Assembly (NCBI GenBank): GCA_036260075.1
Contig: DATAAM010000151.1
Coordinates: 1 to 5,659 of the forward strand
DNA length: 5,659 nt
Direction of reading: 5' to 3'
Source: DATAAM01 sp036260075
GTDB taxonomy: Bacteria > Actinomycetota > Acidimicrobiia > Acidimicrobiales > JAHWLA01
Each line of letters opens with the position of its first letter. Position 1 is the stretch's first letter. The notes beneath the pieces are model-generated. The model made no database searches and had not been told where the DNA came from. It saw only the letters and a list, made by a program, of their open reading frames with translations. Shown piece by piece: positions 1-5,659 of the stretch. The translations under genes and the position numbers were made by a program.

Positions 1-969
1 GCCAACAAGGTCGACTCCGACTCGCGCGAGGCCGACGCGTGGGAGTTCGCCCGACTGGGGCTGGGCGACCCGTGGCCGGTGAGCGCCGTGCACGGACGTG
101 GCACGGGCGACCTGCTCGACGAGGTCGTGAAGCTCCTGCCTCCTCCGACGGCGACCGCCGAGCCGGGACCGGAGGAGCGGAACGACGACCGCGACGAGGA
201 GGACCTCACCGCGGTGGCCATCGTCGGCCGGCCCAACGTGGGCAAGTCGACGCTGTTCAACCGCCTGATCGGCGACGAGCGCTCGATCGTGCACGACATG
301 CCCGGCACCACCCGCGACGCCGTCGACACGGTGATCGAGACGGAGGACGGCCCGCTGCGGTTCGTCGACACCGCAGGGATGCGGCGCAAGTCGCGGGTCG
401 ACGAAGGGGCCGAGTACTACTCCCTGGTGCGGGCGCTCCAGGCCATCGATCGGGCCGACGCCGCCTTGCTGGTGATCGACGCCTCCGAGGGCGTGACCCA
501 CCAGGACCAGCGGCTGGCCGAGCGGGTCGACGCCGCAGGCAGCCCGGTGGTGATCGTGCTCAACAAGTGGGAGACCCTCGACGCCGAAGGGCGGGCCGAC
601 ATGCTGGGCCAGGTGGCCGACCGCCTCGCCTTCCTCGGCTACGCCCCGGTGCTGAAGGTGAGCGCCAAGACCGGCTTGGGCGTGCACAAGCTGCTGCCCG
701 CCTTGCAGCAGGCGATCGACGCCTACCACCGGCGGGTGCCCACCGGCGAGCTCAACCGGGTGGTCCAGGAGGCGCAGGCCGCCCACCCGCCCCCGGGCGC
801 CCGCATCCTCTACGCCACGCAAGGCGCCACCGACCCTCCCACCTTCACGCTCTTCGCCAACCGCACGTTGCCGCCCACCTATCTGCGCTACCTGGAGCGC
901 AGGATCCGGGAGCACTTCGACTTCGGGCCGACGCCCCTCAAGCTGCGCGTCCGGCGGCGGGCGAGCTGA
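1..969 (+). CDS. der: Ribosome assembly GTPase Der (EngA), 5' end missing
   Basis: Der is a double-GTPase that acts in the cytoplasm in late maturation of the 50S ribosomal subunit. The window opens inside the first G domain. The first residues carry its G4 motif (NKVD, residues 2-5 of this fragment) and then its G5 region (SAVHGRG, from about residue 28). An acidic linker follows, then a complete second G domain: P-loop GRPNVGKS (76-83), G2 region PGTTRD (101-106), G3 DTAG (123-126), a G4-position NKWE (188-191) and G5 SAKTG (221-225). The last ~80 residues match the C-terminal KH-like domain that follows the G domains in this family, ending in a basic tail. The 322 residues seen would be about two-thirds of a usual Der; the start lies upstream of the window. 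One oddity is Glu instead of the usual Asp in the second G4 motif. The next gene starts 25 nt downstream. The family call is secure. Confidence 0.97.
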   Translation, partial: ANKVDSDSREADAWEFARLGLGDPWPVSAVHGRGTGDLLDEVVKLLPPPTATAEPGPEERNDDRDEEDLTAVAIVGRPNVGKSTLFNRLIGDERSIVHDMPGTTRDAVDTVIETEDGPLRFVDTAGMRRKSRVDEGAEYYSLVRALQAIDRADAALLVIDASEGVTHQDQRLAERVDAAGSPVVIVLNKWETLDAEGRADMLGQVADRLAFLGYAPVLKVSAKTGLGVHKLLPALQQAIDAYHRRVPTGELNRVVQEAQAAHPPPGARILYATQGATDPPTFTLFANRTLPPTYLRYLERRIREHFDFGPTPLKLRVRRRAS

Positions 970-982
970 GCGAGGTACGGTC

Positions 983-987
983 GAGGG
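983..987 (+). promoter_or_regulatory. Ribosome binding site of the SpoIIE-type phosphatase gene
   Basis: GAGGG lies 7 nt before the ATG at 995 and supports that start. The der-phosphatase gap is only 25 nt and shows no recognisable promoter or terminator, so transcription probably continues from der. Confidence 0.6.
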
Positions 988-994
988 CGAAACG

Positions 995-2083
995 ATGAAC
1001 CCATCCTTCCTGCTGGTGGTGGCCGCCGCGTGCGTGCTCGCCGCCTACGTCTGGGGCCGCTCCGCCGTCCGGCTCGACCGCGCCGCCCGCCGCATCGCCT
1101 CCGAGGCGGCGGCCACCGGCAGCGGCCTGGAGGCGGCCCGCCTCATCCGCTCGGCGTTCCGCAAGAGCGTCCACACCACGCTCCTCTACGCCATCCTGGC
1201 GGGCGGCATCGCCGTGTCTTCCATCGCCGAGGACTACTGGTTCGACCTGCCGCTGGCGCTGCTGCTCGTGCCCGTCGTGTTCTCGCTCCGGTCGTGGCGC
1301 TCGTTCCTGGCGGAGGCGCCGCTGGCGGAGGCGCTGGCCACGGCCGAGCGCCGGGCCACCGAGATCCTGAAGCAGGAGCAGTCGGCCCCCCTGGCCTGGG
1401 CGGCCCGGCTTGCACCCCCCACGCTTCCGGAGATCGAGGGCTTCAACGTGGGCCAGGTGTACGAGCCCGGCACCGGCGCGATGGCGGGCGACTTCTTCGA
1501 CCTGTACCAGACGTCGCCCACCCGGCTGGCTGCCGTCATCGGCGACGTGGCGGGCCACGGCATCGAGCCGTCGATCACCGCCTTCCAGGTGAAGTACCTG
1601 CTGCGGGTGTTCCTGCGCCAGTACCGCGACCCGGCGCAGGCGATCGAAGAGCTCAACATCGTGCTCTCCCAGAGCGGCAGGCCCGAGGAGCTGGTGTCGC
1701 TGTGCGCCGTCGTGTTCGACACGGCGGCAAGCACGTTGCGGTTCGCCTCGGCGGGCCACCCGGCGGCGTGGCTGTGGCACGACGGCGAGGTGCGGCCCTT
1801 GCGGGCGACCGGCCCCGTCCTCACCCTCGACCCCAAGGGCACCTACACGAGCCGCGAGGTGCCGCTCGACCCCGGCGACCTCCTCCTCATGTACACCGAC
1901 GGGCTGGCCGAGGCCCGCCAGGGGGAGCAGCTCTTCGGCGAGGAGCGCATCGGCGCCATCCTGCGGCGCGACCCCGGGGAGTCGGTCACAAACCTCTGCA
2001 AGGCGCTGCTCGAGGCGGCCCGCGACTTCGCCACCGAGCCGCTCAGCGACGACGTGGCGATCCTGGCCATCCGGAGGATCTGA
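995..2083 (+). CDS. Membrane-anchored PP2C-family (SpoIIE/RsbU-type) serine/threonine phosphatase
   Basis: This 362-residue protein has two parts. The N-terminal part has three likely membrane helices (about residues 4-20, 61-77 and 84-98). The strongly basic stretch between the first two suggests that loop is cytoplasmic, which leaves the C-terminus inside the cell. A charged helical linker (about 103-135) leads to a SpoIIE-type phosphatase domain (about 145-362). Visible metal-site and core motifs are GDFFDLY (165-171), GDVAGHG (183-189), SAGHP (252-256), YTDG (300-303) and SDDVAIL (351-357). All expected acidic residues are present, so it is probably active. Enzymes of this family typically dephosphorylate STAS-domain anti-sigma antagonists in partner switching. 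No PAS, GAF, HAMP or response-regulator domain is present, so any signal would have to come through the small membrane part. The start has a GAGGG site 7 nt upstream. Its stop is 3 nt before the carboxylase gene, implying co-expression. The substrate is unknown. Confidence 0.93.
   Translation: MNPSFLLVVAAACVLAAYVWGRSAVRLDRAARRIASEAAATGSGLEAARLIRSAFRKSVHTTLLYAILAGGIAVSSIAEDYWFDLPLALLLVPVVFSLRSWRSFLAEAPLAEALATAERRATEILKQEQSAPLAWAARLAPPTLPEIEGFNVGQVYEPGTGAMAGDFFDLYQTSPTRLAAVIGDVAGHGIEPSITAFQVKYLLRVFLRQYRDPAQAIEELNIVLSQSGRPEELVSLCAVVFDTAASTLRFASAGHPAAWLWHDGEVRPLRATGPVLTLDPKGTYTSREVPLDPGDLLLMYTDGLAEARQGEQLFGEERIGAILRRDPGESVTNLCKALLEAARDFATEPLSDDVAILAIRRI
2073..2077 (+). promoter_or_regulatory. Ribosome binding site of the carboxylase gene
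   Basis: GGAGG lies inside the last codons of the phosphatase gene, 9 nt before the ATG at 2087. It is the strongest Shine-Dalgarno match on the + strand here and fixes that start. Its position inside the upstream gene suggests the two genes are read from one transcript. Confidence 0.7.
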
Positions 2084-2086
2084 GGG

Positions 2087-3607
2087 ATGACGGGCGACAT
2101 CCGGCGCGCCACCGAGCGGGCGTTGCAGGGCAACCTGGCCAAGGAGGGCGAGAAGCTGGCCCGGCAGCGCAAGCTGTTCGTGCGCGAGCGGCTCGCGCTC
2201 CTGCTCGACGAGGACTCCTTCGTGGAGGACGGGCTGCTGGCCAACGCGGGCGCCGCCGACCTGCCTGCCGACGGCGTCGTCACCGGCCGAGGGACGGTCG
2301 ACGGCCGCCCCGTGTGCGTGATGGCGAACGACCCCACCGTGAAGGCGGGATCGTGGGGAGCGCGCACGGTGGAGAAGATCGTGCGGCTCACCGAGTACGC
2401 GCTGGAGCACGAGCTGCCGGTGTTCTGGCTGGTCGACTCGGCCGGCGCCCGCATCACCGACCAGGTGGAGCTGTTCCCCGGCCGTCGCGGTGCGGGCCGC
2501 ATCTTCTACAACCAGGTGCGGCTGTCGGGGAAGGTGCCGCAGATCTGCTGCCTCTTCGGGCCGTCGGCGGCGGGCGGCGCCTACATCCCCGCCTTCACCG
2601 ACGTGGTGATCATGGTCGAGGGCAACGCCTCGATGTACTTGGGGTCGCCGCGCATGGCGGAGATGGTGATCGGCGAGGTCACCACGCTGGACGACATGGG
2701 CGGGGCGCGCATGCACGTCACCGTCTCCGGTTGCGGCGACAACCTCGCCCGCGACGACGCCGAGGCGATCGAGCTGGCCCGCTGGTACTTCTCCTACATG
2801 CCGGGTTCGTGGCGAGAGGCGCCGCCCGCGGTGGAGCCGGGCAAGCCCGTCACCGCCCTGACCGCGGCCATGATCCCCGAGGCCGACGCCGAGGGCTACG
2901 ACGTGCACCGGGTGATCGACGCGCTGGTCGACGAGGGCTCCTTCTTCGAGGTCAAGCCCCTGTTCGCCCCCGAGCTGGTGGTCGGCTTCGCCCACCTCGA
3001 GGGCAACGTGGTCGGCATCGTGGCCAACAACCCGGCGGTGAAGGGCGGGGTGCTGTTCACCGACACGTCCGACAAGGCCGCCCGGTTCGTCTGGTGCTGC
3101 GACGCGTTCAACATCCCGCTGGTGTTCCTGGCCGACGTGCCCGGCTTCATGATCGGCACGCAGGTCGAGCGGGAAGGCATCATCCGCCACGGCGCCAAGA
3201 TGATCACGGCCGTGTCGGAGGCCACCGTGCCCAAGGTCTCGGTGATCCTGCGCAAGGCCTACGGCGCGGGCCTCTATGCCATGGCAGGGCCCGCCTTCGG
3301 CTCCGACGCGGTGATCGCCCTGCCCACCGCCAAGATCGCGGTGATGGGGCCCGAGGCCGCCGTCAACGCGGTGTATGCAAACAAGATCGCCGCCATCGAG
3401 GACCACGACGAGCGGGTCGCCTACGTGGGCCGGCTGCGGGAGGAGTACGAGGAGGACGTCGACCTCCTGCGGCTCGCCTCCGACCTGGTGATCGACGCCG
3501 TGGTGCAGCCCGAACACCTGCGCGACGAGCTGGTGCGGCGGCTGGCCCTTGCCGCCAACAAGGACCGGCTCTTCAGCGAGCGGCGCCACGGCGTGCCGCC
3601 CGTCTGA
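2087..3607 (+). CDS. Acyl-CoA carboxylase, carboxyltransferase (beta) subunit, methylcrotonyl-CoA-carboxylase-like
   Basis: The 506-residue protein is the biotin-dependent carboxyltransferase subunit that moves CO2 from carboxybiotin to an acyl-CoA. It has the usual two crotonase-like halves (about 25-260 and 265-500) and near-typical length. The N-half oxyanion-hole region reads SAAGGAY (160-166) and the C-half YGAGLYAM (392-399). Both match the register of methylcrotonyl-CoA carboxylase (AGGAY, YGAGxYxM) better than that of propionyl-CoA carboxylase (CAGGAVY, YGGAYDVM). The position of the propionyl-specificity Asp (D422 in Streptomyces PccB) is Tyr397 here. The central stretch around residues 174-206 does not look like classical MccB, so the subfamily is uncertain. 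The overlapping HMG-CoA-lyase-like gene supports a role in leucine or related branched-acid catabolism. The partner biotin carboxylase/biotin carrier subunit is not in the window and must be encoded elsewhere. Family certain; substrate inferred. Confidence 0.93.
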   Translation: MTGDIRRATERALQGNLAKEGEKLARQRKLFVRERLALLLDEDSFVEDGLLANAGAADLPADGVVTGRGTVDGRPVCVMANDPTVKAGSWGARTVEKIVRLTEYALEHELPVFWLVDSAGARITDQVELFPGRRGAGRIFYNQVRLSGKVPQICCLFGPSAAGGAYIPAFTDVVIMVEGNASMYLGSPRMAEMVIGEVTTLDDMGGARMHVTVSGCGDNLARDDAEAIELARWYFSYMPGSWREAPPAVEPGKPVTALTAAMIPEADAEGYDVHRVIDALVDEGSFFEVKPLFAPELVVGFAHLEGNVVGIVANNPAVKGGVLFTDTSDKAARFVWCCDAFNIPLVFLADVPGFMIGTQVEREGIIRHGAKMITAVSEATVPKVSVILRKAYGAGLYAMAGPAFGSDAVIALPTAKIAVMGPEAAVNAVYANKIAAIEDHDERVAYVGRLREEYEEDVDLLRLASDLVIDAVVQPEHLRDELVRRLALAANKDRLFSERRHGVPPV

Positions 3608-3609
3608 TG
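3605..3609 (+). promoter_or_regulatory. TGATG stop/start overlap coupling carboxylase and lyase translation
   Basis: The carboxylase TGA (3605-3607) shares its last A with the lyase ATG (3607-3609). No purine-rich Shine-Dalgarno site precedes this ATG, so the lyase is probably translated by ribosomes that terminate on the upstream gene and re-initiate. This would keep the two enzymes in fixed proportion. Confidence 0.75.
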
Positions 3610-4479
3610 ACGGCCGTCGACATCCGGGAGGTGGGGCCGCGCGACGGCCTCCAGGCCGAAGCGCCCGTGCCCGTGGCCGACCGCGTGCGGCTCGTCGAAG
3701 CGTTGTTGGAGGCGGGCGTGCGCCACGTCGAGGTGTGCTCGTTCGTGTCGCCCAAGGCGGTGCCCTCGATGGCAGGCGCCGCAGAGGTGGTGGCGGCGCT
3801 GCCCGCCGTCGAGGGGGCGCGCTACGTGGCGCTGGTGCCCAACCTGCGGGGGGCCGAGCTGGCGCTGGAGGCAGGCATCCGGGAGCTGTCCGTCACGATC
3901 TCCGCCTCGCCCGCGTACAACGAGAAGAACGTGCGCATGACCGTCGACGAGTCGGTGGCGGCCATCGAGTCGATCTGCGCCCTCGGGGTGCCGGTGGACG
4001 CCGTGGTGTCGTGCGCGTTCGGCTCGCCCTTCGAGGGCGACATCGCGCCGGAAGACGTGGCGGGCCTGGCCGCCCGGCTGCGCGACGCCGGTGCCGCCTC
4101 GCTGACGTATGCCGACACCACCGGCATGGCCACCCCGCGGCGGGTGCGCGACCTCCTTGCCGTCGTGGGCACCGACGTCGGGCTGCACCTGCACGAGACG
4201 CGCGGCACCGCGCTCGTGAACGCATTCGCCGCCTTCGAGCTCGGCGTGCGCCGGTTCGACACCTCCGTGGGCGGCCTGGGCGGCTCGCCCTTCGCGGCGG
4301 GCGCCGCGGGCAACCTCGCCACCGAGGATCTCGTGCACCTGCTCGACGACCTCGAGGTGGAGACGGGCATCGACCTCGAAGCGCTCCTGCGGGCCGGCGC
4401 CCTCGTGGCCGAGCTCGTGGGGCACGACGTGCCCAGTCGGGTGGCGGCGGCCGGGCCGCGGAGCCGACGGGCGGGCTAG
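3607..4479 (+). CDS. HMG-CoA lyase family protein with Ser at the catalytic Cys position
   Basis: The 290-residue TIM-barrel protein resembles 3-hydroxy-3-methylglutaryl-CoA lyase (Pseudomonas mvaB, Bacillus yngG), which splits HMG-CoA into acetyl-CoA and acetoacetate in leucine breakdown. Family marks are VGPRDGLQ (9-16, with the catalytic Arg12 and metal ligand Asp13), Glu42 followed by SFVSPK (45-50), KNV (107-109), VSCAFGSPFEG (134-144), ADTTG (169-173), the metal-binding His pair HLH (194-196), and the signature loop GLGGSPFA (223-230) followed by GNLATEDLV (235-243, Asn236 being a metal ligand). Ser227 (TCG, 4285-4287) stands where the known enzymes have the catalytic Cys (human Cys266). 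The other metal and acid-base residues remain, so the fold and metal site look intact. The start is set by the one-base overlap with the carboxylase and lies just before the conserved N-terminal motif. The family is clear; true HMG-CoA lyase activity is likely but not assured. Confidence 0.88.
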   Translation: MTAVDIREVGPRDGLQAEAPVPVADRVRLVEALLEAGVRHVEVCSFVSPKAVPSMAGAAEVVAALPAVEGARYVALVPNLRGAELALEAGIRELSVTISASPAYNEKNVRMTVDESVAAIESICALGVPVDAVVSCAFGSPFEGDIAPEDVAGLAARLRDAGAASLTYADTTGMATPRRVRDLLAVVGTDVGLHLHETRGTALVNAFAAFELGVRRFDTSVGGLGGSPFAAGAAGNLATEDLVHLLDDLEVETGIDLEALLRAGALVAELVGHDVPSRVAAAGPRSRRAG

Positions 4480-4481
4480 CG

Positions 4482-4679
4482 GTGCCCTGGTGCGAGGACT
4501 GCAACCGGTTCTGGAACCCCACCACCATGGGGTCGGGCGGCACGTGCCCGACGTGCGGGCGCGCCATCGCAGAAGCCCCGGGGGCACCCTGGCACTTCAA
4601 GCTGCTGGTGGCCGCCGTCGCCCTCTACCTCGGCTTCCGCGCCTGGCAGGGCGTCGACTGGGTGGTCGGGCGCTTCTGA
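4482..4679 (+). CDS. Small zinc-ribbon membrane protein of unknown function
   Basis: A GTG start two bases after the lyase stop gives a 65-residue protein. It begins with a CxxC pair (Cys4, Cys7), followed 14 residues later by a second CPTC pair (Cys22, Cys25); together these should bind one zinc ion as a zinc ribbon. A short Pro/Ala linker leads to one hydrophobic helix (about residues 39-55) and a tail with two aromatic-rich turns. The likely topology is a cytoplasmic ribbon anchored by a C-terminal membrane helix. No clear Shine-Dalgarno site precedes the GTG; the 2-nt gap suggests re-initiation after the lyase. The ATG at 4527 (residue 16) would lose the first CxxC, so the GTG is preferred. 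I do not recognise a function. The ordered Cys pairs, the membrane helix and the tight spacing argue for a real gene rather than a chance frame. Confidence 0.72.
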   Translation: MPWCEDCNRFWNPTTMGSGGTCPTCGRAIAEAPGAPWHFKLLVAAVALYLGFRAWQGVDWVVGRF

Positions 4680-4701
4680 CCGCGGACGTGCCCGGCCGGC
4701 G
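4680..4701. other. 22-nt gap between convergent stop codons
   Basis: This is the only DNA between the + strand operon and the convergent - strand gene. It holds a short GC-rich self-complementary core (CCGGCCGG, 4692-4699) but no convincing stem with adequate loop and no T-run, so I do not call an intrinsic terminator. Termination may be Rho-dependent, or the two transcripts may overlap. Confidence 0.4.
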
Positions 4702-5643
4702 TCAGGCGCGGCGGGCCACGAGCACCACGAGCAACCCGCCGTCCGTGGAGCCGGGCACGACCTCGGCCGAGTCGAACACCTGGCGGGCGTACCACAGGCC
4801 GTAGCCGCCCTCGGCGTCGGGCGGGGGTGGCCGCAGGCCGATCAGGCTGTCGTCGCTGCCGTCGCCGTTGTCCTCGACGGCGCACGTGAGCGCGTCGTCG
4901 CCGGTCCAGATCCGGATCGAGGCCCAGCCGCCGCCGTGGACGAGCGCGTTCGTCAGCACCTCGCTGATGCCGACGGTCAGCTCCTGCACCCGTTCCTCCG
5001 GGAGCCCCCACGCGCGGGCGGCCGCCGCGAAGGCCCGTCGTCCCGCGCGCACCGAGGTCTCCTGGAACAGCTCGACCTCCGGACGGTGGCGGGGGAGGCG
5101 AACCTGCGCTGTGAGCATGGCGAGGAGCCGCTCGGGCTCGACGTACCGCTCGCTGGGGCCCTGGGTGAGGAGGTGGGGGTGCGTGCACTCGGCGTCGCGC
5201 ACGACGGAGGACGGCAGCGTCCTCTCGTCGTAAGGGCACACGACCCGAGCGGGGTAGCGCGCCAGCACTCGGTTGAGGGCGGACTCGTAGCGGGTCCAGG
5301 CGCGCCACTCGGCCTCCGTCCGGCCGAACTGCACCTCGCCCACGACGAAGGCGGTGGCACCGGGCCGGAGGCTGCGCAGGATCCCGTCGTAGCCGGCGAT
5401 CGTGCGGGCCGGCTGTCGGTACCACTCCTGGGCGTCGACCCACTGCACCCGGGCGGCGTCGGCCCCCAGCTCGTCGCGCAGCAAGGCGGCGTTGCGGCTC
5501 GGGACCACGCCGAACACGACCTCGCCCGCAGCCACGGCGTCGGCCAGCAGTGGGGCCAGCGTGCCGACGTAGTCGGCGTCGGAGCCGTAGACGAACGCCT
5601 CGTGTTCGAGCCCGGCGCCGTGGACGTCCTGGACAGCGGTCAC
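4702..5643 (-). CDS. MEDS sensory domain fused to RsbW-like HATPase domain (putative anti-sigma/kinase regulator)
   Basis: The 313-residue protein is predicted cytoplasmic. Residues about 14-165 match the MEDS (DcmR sensory) family: the opening HEAFVYGSDADYV, the LADAVAAGEVVFGVVPSRN stretch, VQWVDAQEWY (66-75), and the late CPYDERTLPSSVV and THPHLL motifs. Residues about 195-313 form a GHKL ATPase domain of the HATPase_c_2/RsbW type: N-box SEVLTNALVHG (227-237, Glu228 and Asn232), G1 box EDNGDG (257-262) and G2 box GGYGLWYARQ (279-288). No histidine phosphotransfer (DHp) domain or membrane helix is seen, so it is not a classical sensor histidine kinase. A plausible role is an anti-sigma factor or serine kinase whose ATPase domain is controlled by a ligand or partner bound by MEDS. 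The GTG start has no clear Shine-Dalgarno site, and the frame stays open to the window edge, so an upstream start is possible. The gene converges on the + strand operon. Confidence 0.88.
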   Translation of the reverse strand: MTAVQDVHGAGLEHEAFVYGSDADYVGTLAPLLADAVAAGEVVFGVVPSRNAALLRDELGADAARVQWVDAQEWYRQPARTIAGYDGILRSLRPGATAFVVGEVQFGRTEAEWRAWTRYESALNRVLARYPARVVCPYDERTLPSSVVRDAECTHPHLLTQGPSERYVEPERLLAMLTAQVRLPRHRPEVELFQETSVRAGRRAFAAAARAWGLPEERVQELTVGISEVLTNALVHGGGWASIRIWTGDDALTCAVEDNGDGSDDSLIGLRPPPPDAEGGYGLWYARQVFDSAEVVPGSTDGGLLVVLVARRA

Positions 5644-5659
5644 GCGGCGAACCGTTTCG

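Noticed and set aside
2082..2086. GAGGG immediately before the carboxylase ATG as its ribosome site.
   Set aside because: It directly abuts the start codon, too close to function; the GGAGG at 2073-2077 is correctly spaced.
938..3589. An 883-codon open frame on the - strand opposite the phosphatase and carboxylase genes.
   Set aside because: It is rich in His, Gly, Arg and Val with no recognisable domain, and it lies antisense to two genes with complete family motifs. Long antisense frames like this are expected from strong G/C third-position bias.
1030..3606. An upstream in-frame extension of the lyase that would make a ~1149-residue fusion protein.
   Set aside because: The extra part is an out-of-frame reading of the phosphatase and carboxylase genes, made of low-complexity Arg/Gly/Ala/Pro. 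The lyase begins naturally at the ATG that overlaps the carboxylase stop.
3421..4600. Open frames of 388, 235 and 182 codons on the - strand opposite the lyase.
   Set aside because: They are Arg/His/Pro-rich with no domain signal and mirror the codon bias of the lyase on the other strand.
4685..4703. Possible terminator hairpin (GACG ... CGTC) between the convergent genes.
   Set aside because: Only four outer pairs form before a mismatch, the inner part does not pair well, and there is no T-run on either strand.
4625..5443. A 272-codon - strand frame and a 127-codon - strand frame within the MEDS-ATPase gene, plus a + strand frame of 121 codons.
   Set aside because: All overlap a gene with clear MEDS and ATPase motifs in another frame and have no recognisable content of their own.

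Overview
The window is a gene-dense, very GC-rich stretch of bacterial chromosome with strong G/C preference at third codon positions. The families present (Der GTPase, a membrane SpoIIE-type phosphatase, acyl-CoA carboxylase beta subunit, HMG-CoA lyase, and a MEDS-ATPase regulator) fit a high-GC actinobacterium, possibly of the Acidimicrobiia. That placement is inferred from composition and gene style; no rRNA or other marker is present to prove it.

Layout. Five genes run on the + strand from 1 to 4679 with almost no space between them. They are the 3' two-thirds of der (1-969, cut by the window edge), a membrane-anchored PP2C/SpoIIE phosphatase (995-2083), an acyl-CoA carboxylase carboxyltransferase subunit (2087-3607), an HMG-CoA-lyase-family enzyme (3607-4479, start overlapping the previous stop by one base) and a 65-residue zinc-ribbon membrane protein (4482-4679). 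The gaps are 25, 3, -1 and 2 nt, so the last four look like one translationally coupled operon, perhaps continuing from der. A sixth gene (4702-5643) converges on them from the - strand with only 22 nt between the stop codons. It encodes a MEDS sensory domain fused to an RsbW-like ATPase domain. No gene-free stretch exceeds 300 bases, and I see no tRNA, rRNA, CRISPR array, insertion sequence or long repeat.

How the genes may work together. The carboxylase subunit and the lyase are the two kinds of enzyme that handle the lower part of leucine breakdown: methylcrotonyl-CoA carboxylation and HMG-CoA cleavage. The carboxylase has methylcrotonyl-CoA-carboxylase-like oxyanion-hole motifs, which supports this. 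However, the biotin carboxylase subunit, isovaleryl-CoA dehydrogenase and hydratase are absent here, and the lyase has serine where the family's catalytic cysteine normally sits, so the exact substrates are open. The phosphatase and the MEDS-ATPase protein are the phosphatase and kinase/anti-sigma types of partner-switching signalling. They face each other across the metabolic genes, but no STAS-domain antagonist or sigma factor is visible, so a functional link is only a hypothesis.

Most of the window is recognisable by family. The most unusual points are the Cys-to-Ser lyase, the phosphatase placed at the head of a catabolic operon, the small zinc-ribbon membrane protein at its end, and the convergent MEDS-ATPase gene.
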